Shown here piece by piece: positions 59,769 through 64,000 of a stretch of 64,000 nt of DNA. The notes beneath the pieces are model-generated. The model saw only the letters and a list, made by a program, of their open reading frames with translations. It was not told where the DNA came from and did not search any database. The first letter of the stretch is position 1. Every line of letters starts with the position of its first letter. The translations under genes were made by a program, and so were the position numbers. This DNA comes from Chryseobacterium endalhagicum (GTDB lineage: Bacteria; Bacteroidota; Bacteroidia; Flavobacteriales; Weeksellaceae): positions 1,005,856-1,069,855 of the forward strand of contig NZ_JAELVM010000001.1 of the NCBI RefSeq assembly GCF_016745235.1. Direction: 5' to 3'.

Positions 59769-61367
59769 ATGATTGTATTACAAAATATATCCTACGGGTT
59801 TCCGGGAGGGAATCTCCTTTTCAATTCTATTCACTTCACCTTACAGCCCCACACGAAATCTGCATTAGCCGGAAGCAACGGTGTCGGAAAATCTACGCTC
59901 CTGAAAATTATGGGCAGGGAAATTCAGCCGTTGGAAGGAAATGTTACCATAAAAGGTGATGTATACTATGTTCCACAAATGTTTGGGAATTTTGATGATC
60001 TCACCATAGCGGAATGTCTTAAGATCGATCAAAAACTGAAGGCGCTTGAAAAAATCACCAGCGGTGAAGTGGATGAAGCCTATTTTGAAACTTTAAACGA
60101 CGACTGGGATCTTGAAGAAAGATGCCGGAATGCATTGAATTACTGGAAACTGGAAGACCTTGAACTCAACCAGAAACTTGAAAGCCTGAGTGGAGGTCAA
60201 AAAACAAAAGTTTTCCTCGCTGGTATTCAAATCAGTCAGCCCGACATTATTATTCTGGACGAACCTACGAATCATCTGGATCTGGAAGGAAGAAAACTTC
60301 TGTACAGCCTGATCGAAAAAACAGATGCCCAAGTGGTGATGGTAAGCCATGACCGTGCTTTGCTGAATTTCGCCGATACTATTTTTGAATTAAGCAATCA
60401 GGGAATAGCTGCATACGGTGGAAATTATGATTTTTATGCTGAACAGAAAGAAGTAGAAGAGGAAGCACTTCAGAACGATATTCATGCTAAAGAACGCGCC
60501 CTGAAAAAAGCAAAGGAAAAAGAACGGGAAACCATGGAGCGGAAACAGAAACTGGATGCGAGAGGAAAACAAAAGCAGGAAAAATCCGGTGTAGCAAGAA
60601 TTATGATGAATACGATGAGGAATAATGCTGAGAAAAACAGCTCCAAACTGAAAGGAATTCATGCCGAAAAAATAAGTGGCATTTCCGGTGATCTCCGTGA
60701 CCTCCGTTCTTCACTGAAAAATGCTGACCAGATGAAAGTGAATTTCAACGATTCCAATCTGCATACCGGGAAAATCCTGATCAATGTGGAAAATGTCAAT
60801 TTCAGATATGGCAGCAACAATTTGTGGAAGGAGAATATAAGTGCTCAAATTCTGAGCGATGACAGAATTTCCATCAAAGGTTCAAACGGTTCCGGAAAAA
60901 CAACTTTGATCAAACTGCTGATGGGCAGCCTGAATCCGTCCGAAGGAACAATATCGAGGTCTGAATTTAATACAATTTATGTAGACCAGGAATATTCTCT
61001 GATTGGGCAGGAAATAAATGTTTATGAGTTTGTTCAGCAGTTTAACGATAATGCCATGCAGGAATCTGAAGTGAAGACTTTGCTGTCCAGATTTCTGTTC
61101 GGCAAGGAAACCTGGGATAAAAAATGCGGATTTCTGAGTGGCGGGGAACGTTTGAGACTGCTGCTTTGCGGACTTTCGATCAGCAGTAAGGCTCCTGACA
61201 TGATTATTCTGGATGAACCGACGAATAATCTGGATCTTCAAAACGTAGAAATTCTCACAAATTCTATTAAAGATTATCACGGGACATTGCTGGTGATTTC
61301 ACATGATGAAATTTTCCTTGGAGAGATTGGTGTGGATAGGGAAATTGTATTGAGTGGAATGAAATAA
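59769..61367 (+). CDS. ABC-F family ATPase
   Basis: A 532-residue soluble protein with two ABC domains and no membrane segment. NBD1 has Walker A 'GSNGVGKST' (about 36-44), signature 'LSGGQKTKVFLA', Walker B 'IIILDEPTNHLDLEG'. A charged helical linker follows at about 225-300 ('KEKERETMERKQKLDARGKQKQEK'). NBD2 has 'GSNGSGKTT', 'LSGGERLRLLL' and 'MIILDEPTNNLDLQ'. ABC-F proteins act on the ribosome; some confer resistance to antibiotics that bind the peptidyl-transferase centre, others are housekeeping. The subgroup cannot be fixed from motifs alone. Confidence 0.92.
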   Translation: MIVLQNISYGFPGGNLLFNSIHFTLQPHTKSALAGSNGVGKSTLLKIMGREIQPLEGNVTIKGDVYYVPQMFGNFDDLTIAECLKIDQKLKALEKITSGEVDEAYFETLNDDWDLEERCRNALNYWKLEDLELNQKLESLSGGQKTKVFLAGIQISQPDIIILDEPTNHLDLEGRKLLYSLIEKTDAQVVMVSHDRALLNFADTIFELSNQGIAAYGGNYDFYAEQKEVEEEALQNDIHAKERALKKAKEKERETMERKQKLDARGKQKQEKSGVARIMMNTMRNNAEKNSSKLKGIHAEKISGISGDLRDLRSSLKNADQMKVNFNDSNLHTGKILINVENVNFRYGSNNLWKENISAQILSDDRISIKGSNGSGKTTLIKLLMGSLNPSEGTISRSEFNTIYVDQEYSLIGQEINVYEFVQQFNDNAMQESEVKTLLSRFLFGKETWDKKCGFLSGGERLRLLLCGLSISSKAPDMIILDEPTNNLDLQNVEILTNSIKDYHGTLLVISHDEIFLGEIGVDREIVLSGMK

Positions 61368-61720
61368 TCCTTTGCTTTTTTACTTCCACAGATTTCGATG
61401 ATGTTTATAGTTTGTGCTAAACCTTATAGGTTTTTAAAACCTATAAGGTTTGAAAATAGTCATATTTTTTGTTGGTTTATCGCAAAGACGCAAGATTTAA
61501 AACATAAAAACTGTTTTTAGGGCGCAAGAAAATCGAAGATTTTCAGCAAGGGGAATGGTTGAGATTGCTTCGTCACTGTGCTCTTCGCAATGACAGCGGT
61601 ACTCAATTTTATCGCAGATAAAATCCTTGCGTCCTAATCACTTAATAAAAATAAAAAACTTCGCGTCTTTGCGGATTCCAACAAACTATGTGTAAAATTT
61701 GAATTCCACAGAACCTTATA
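61368..61720. repeat. Repeat-filled intergenic region after the ABC-F gene
   Basis: It holds a 16-bp palindrome (AAACCTTATAGGTTTT with AAAACCTATAAGGTTT, 61419-61451) and an element of 193 bp (61481-61673) with ends CGCAAAGACGC and GCGTCTTTGCG. Inside the element is GAGATTGCTTCGTCACTGTG followed by CTCTTCGCAATGACA, a sequence style seen in dispersed repeats of many bacteria. No gene is seen. Confidence 0.7.
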
Positions 61721-62653
61721 TTATATGTATTTTATGATCCAATTACTGATATCATTGAAAACCTCTTCCCTGATTTCCTCGTTAAGGATCTCATGACGCA
61801 TTTCAGGATAAATTTTTGTATCAATATTTTTAAATCCATCCTGTTTTAAATTGTCGGCAGTTTTCATAACGCCTTTTCCAAAATCTCCTATCGGATCATT
61901 CTGACCACTGATAAACAGGAGAGGGAAAGACTTTGAAATGGAATCTGCCCAATGTCTTGCCGTAGCTTTTTTGTAAATGCTGAACAATGCATAGAAAGCA
62001 TTATTACTGAAAGGAATTCCGCAGAGCTCATCTTTCGTAAAAGCTTTTCTGTTGGCTGGATTTATACTGAGCCAGCTTGTATCATCAAAATCCTTGTCTT
62101 GCTTAAAATGTTTGTTGTTGACCTTATTAAAAAGCGTGTTCAGATAGGTAGGATGCTTGGGGGCTATTTTATTGGCCAAAGAAAGATAGCCTTTTATGAG
62201 ACTGATTCCAGCCAAAGGACCTCCGGTTCCAACGATAACAGCTCCGGTAAATTGACTGCTGGCTCTCTGAAGAAGGCATCGTGTAACAAATGATCCCATG
62301 GAATGACCAAGAACAAAATGAGGAATATCCGGATATTGCTGGTGAAGATAATCAGCCATGGTTTCAGCATCCGAGATCAGTTTTTCATCAGGTTGATCCA
62401 ATTGGAAAAAGCCGATGTCTTTTTTATCTTTCACAGATTTTCCATGTCCCAGATGGTCGTAGGTGAGTACAGCAAATCCGCGGTCCGCAAAATATCCTGC
62501 GATTTCTGCATATCTTCCGCTGTGTTCCTGCATGCCGTGGATGATGAGTAAAGTCGCTTTTACTGGAGCTTCACTGGGTATGAATAGAGTGTGAAAGAGT
62601 TTTGTTTGATCAGTGGAAGTTTGAAAGAAGTAGGATGGTTTTTGTGAAATCAT
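61721..62653 (-). CDS. Alpha/beta hydrolase, monoacylglycerol-lipase-like
   Basis: A 310-residue hydrolase of the lysophospholipase/monoacylglycerol lipase group. 'LLIIHGMQEHSGRYAEIAGYFADRGFAVLTYDHLGHGKS' is the diagnostic N-terminal block, 'FVLGHSMGSFVTRCLL' the nucleophile elbow (Ser near 119), 'FISGQNDPIGDFGKGV' the aspartate, and 'YPEMRHEILNE' the histidine. It has no signal peptide. It would release fatty acid from monoglycerides or lysolipids. It is the last typical housekeeping gene before the AT-rich retron segment. Confidence 0.9.
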   Translation of the reverse strand: MISQKPSYFFQTSTDQTKLFHTLFIPSEAPVKATLLIIHGMQEHSGRYAEIAGYFADRGFAVLTYDHLGHGKSVKDKKDIGFFQLDQPDEKLISDAETMADYLHQQYPDIPHFVLGHSMGSFVTRCLLQRASSQFTGAVIVGTGGPLAGISLIKGYLSLANKIAPKHPTYLNTLFNKVNNKHFKQDKDFDDTSWLSINPANRKAFTKDELCGIPFSNNAFYALFSIYKKATARHWADSISKSFPLLFISGQNDPIGDFGKGVMKTADNLKQDGFKNIDTKIYPEMRHEILNEEIREEVFNDISNWIIKYI

Positions 62654-62776
62654 AATTAGAGGTCTTAATTATTACAAAAGACAACCAAAAATATATAAAT
62701 AATTAAATGTGATATAATTAAGTTTTAAGGTGCAAATAAAAAACTATCAAAGATTAGAACAGAACTTTTCCGATAA

Positions 62777-63853
62777 TTAAAGAATTAAAATATTCTTTTT
62801 AAGTTCAACTAAAAAATCTTTATATTTTTTTAGTTCTGCATCATTAGGATTTAGATTTAATGCATATTGTATTCTTCCTAACAGATATGAAATATAGTAT
62901 TCTCTTGTTTCTTGAGTTTTTTCTATGTGACTTTCAATTCCATATTTTATAATAAAATACATCACTTTTCTTATGTCGTTTCTTTCCTTCCTAGGAAGCT
63001 GTAATTTTTTATTAACAACTACTCCAGAAATTATTTGAGGAACATTTTGTTTCATGTAGTTTATTTTCTCATCATTCAATTCTAAATTATACTTCTTTAA
63101 TTGAGCATTCACAAATTCAACTAATTCATTCTTTACAATTAAATCACCTGAAAATGCCATGTCATCAGCATATCGAGTATATTTTAGTTTTTTTTCAGAA
63201 CAATAATTTGCGACATCATTGTCAAAATCAATCAAAACTAAATTAGAAAGATATGGACTCGTAGGTGCTCCTTGTGGTAAATATCTAATAGAGGTATTAT
63301 TTTTTTTTTCAACATTTACGTCTGTGTATGTACATAAACAAGAAAGATATAAAGCAACATCTTTTGAATATCCGATTTTGGAGAAATAATTATGAATTAA
63401 ATTGAATTTTATTGATGGGAAGAAGTCTTTTATGTCTAATGTTAATACTTCTTTTTCATTTGAATGAAATCTTAAATACTCTTTGAATTTTTTTTTAGGA
63501 ATATAACTTTTACAAAATTTACTAACTTTTTGTTTATATAGAATCTCTTTTAGAATAAAATATTGAATCTCTTTTAAACTAGGTAACGGCTCTGAAATTT
63601 TTCGGCTCTTTCCATTTTTTTTTTCAATTTTGAAATGCCTGTAAAAAAATTCAGTTGATAAAATTGCTCTAGATAAATAATCGTGTTGATATCCAACTAA
63701 TCCAGACAAATGATATGAATTGTAAATTATTGGTAAATTATTATTTACCAAATTTTCACTATATTTTAAGCATTTTATTATATTTTCTTCCGAATAAGCA
63801 CTATTAAGGGCTTTTTCTCTAAAAATTTTTTTATAACTCTCAAAGTCTTTCAT
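62777..63853 (-). CDS. Retron-type reverse transcriptase
   Basis: A 358-residue RT. Catalytic blocks are 'VLTLDIKDFFPSI' (136-148, first Asp), 'YLPQGAPTSPYLSNLV' (191-206) and 'YTRYADDMAFSG' (225-236, Asp230-Asp231). 'IISGVVVNKKLQLPRKERNDIRK' (274-296) matches the retron RT thumb region (VTG-like). The N-terminal ~90 residues ('NNNLPIIYNSYHLSGLVGY') are also retron-like. No protease, maturase or integrase domain is attached. The gene is AT-rich with A/T-ending codons, unlike its neighbours, which suggests transfer. The DNA just upstream folds as a candidate msr-msd. No effector gene lies downstream; one may lie beyond the window. Confidence 0.85.
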   Translation of the reverse strand: MKDFESYKKIFREKALNSAYSEENIIKCLKYSENLVNNNLPIIYNSYHLSGLVGYQHDYLSRAILSTEFFYRHFKIEKKNGKSRKISEPLPSLKEIQYFILKEILYKQKVSKFCKSYIPKKKFKEYLRFHSNEKEVLTLDIKDFFPSIKFNLIHNYFSKIGYSKDVALYLSCLCTYTDVNVEKKNNTSIRYLPQGAPTSPYLSNLVLIDFDNDVANYCSEKKLKYTRYADDMAFSGDLIVKNELVEFVNAQLKKYNLELNDEKINYMKQNVPQIISGVVVNKKLQLPRKERNDIRKVMYFIIKYGIESHIEKTQETREYYISYLLGRIQYALNLNPNDAELKKYKDFLVELKKNILIL

Positions 63854-63876
63854 ATAATTAGAATTATTTCCTTTAT

Positions 63877-64000
63877 GTTTGGGAGGCTATGCTCCCAAAC
63901 GGAAAAATGAGCTTTAATAAAGCAAATATCGTAGCAGAGCGGAGATTTTGCTTTATTACAAGCTCATTGAGCTTGAAATTATGTTCCCAAATCAGGGTAT
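63877..64000 (-). ncRNA. Candidate retron msr-msd RNA (may be cut by the window edge)
   Basis: On the minus strand, directly upstream of the RT, there is a long stem: ATGAGCTT-g-TAATAAAGCAAA pairs with TTTGCTTTATTAAAGCTCAT (63967-63947 with 63926-63907; 20 bp, one bulge, 20-nt loop), as expected for an msd. A smaller hairpin CAAGCTC-GAGCTTG precedes it. TTTGGGA (63991-63985) can pair with TCCCAAA (63884-63878) as a1/a2 ends, although the latter also forms its own hairpin GTTTGGGAG/CTCCCAAAC. The true 5' end may lie beyond the window. Confidence 0.55.

Overview
This 64 kb window reads as a chromosomal segment of a Chryseobacterium-like member of the Flavobacteriia (Bacteroidota). This is inferred from gene content and signals, not from a marker gene. 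The DNA is AT-rich. Promoters fit the Bacteroidota pattern (TTG, about 20 nt, TAnnTTTG). Two secreted proteins end in type IX secretion sorting domains. I found no rRNA, tRNA, CRISPR array or intact insertion sequence.

Layout. 0-10 kb: a cut-off marC gene, an isochorismate synthase, a translationally coupled unit of lipoprotein, membrane-extended ECF sigma factor and outer-membrane-type protein, a MenI-like thioesterase, an acyltransferase, a 20-residue peptide unit, a secreted amidohydrolase and a padR-pspC pair. 10-19 kb: a secreted protein, an HD phosphohydrolase, a tandemly duplicated repeat region, a GH3 beta-glucosidase, and a methionine-uptake operon (EamA-metN-metI-metQ) behind a Met-codon-rich leader peptide and a terminator. 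19-34 kb: an antiporter, a pseudo-receiver plus Crp/Fnr pair, a cobalamin riboswitch ahead of an acyl-CoA thioesterase, a T9SS protein, a Smr-less MutS2, ung, an MscS channel and pdxJ. 34-37 kb: a microviridin-type graspetide cluster with three precursors, an intercistronic terminator and two ATP-grasp ligases. 37-50 kb: an acyl-CoA ligase pair, mvaD, a DEAD-box helicase, a phosphate-transport pair, a polyprenyl synthase, GSCFA and TatD. 50-62 kb: a T9SS subtilase, an RhlE-like helicase, an hpt-adk-obg run, an ABC-F ATPase and a monoacylglycerol-lipase-like hydrolase. 62.7-64 kb: an AT-rich retron-type reverse transcriptase with a structured upstream RNA cut close to the window edge.

The most interesting items are: (1) the graspetide cluster with three different TxKYPSD cores and unusual Asp/Thr/Pro octad repeats between leader and core; (2) a probable ribosome-mediated methionine attenuator; (3) an apparently intact cobalamin riboswitch whose only nearby downstream gene is a thioesterase; (4) a retron-like RT with a candidate msr-msd; (5) a 20-residue amphipathic peptide with its own terminator; and (6) an ECF sigma factor with membrane segments. 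Intergenic DNA is rich in repeats: GC-rich palindromes, a 122-bp inverted-repeat element in three copies, a triplicated gene junction, and low-complexity word-like arrays.

How the genes work together. mvaD and the polyprenyl synthase serve isoprenoid synthesis. Isochorismate synthase and the MenI-like thioesterase fit menaquinone synthesis. metNIQ and the EamA protein move amino acids across the membrane under predicted methionine control. The DUF47 and PiT proteins form a phosphate uptake pair.
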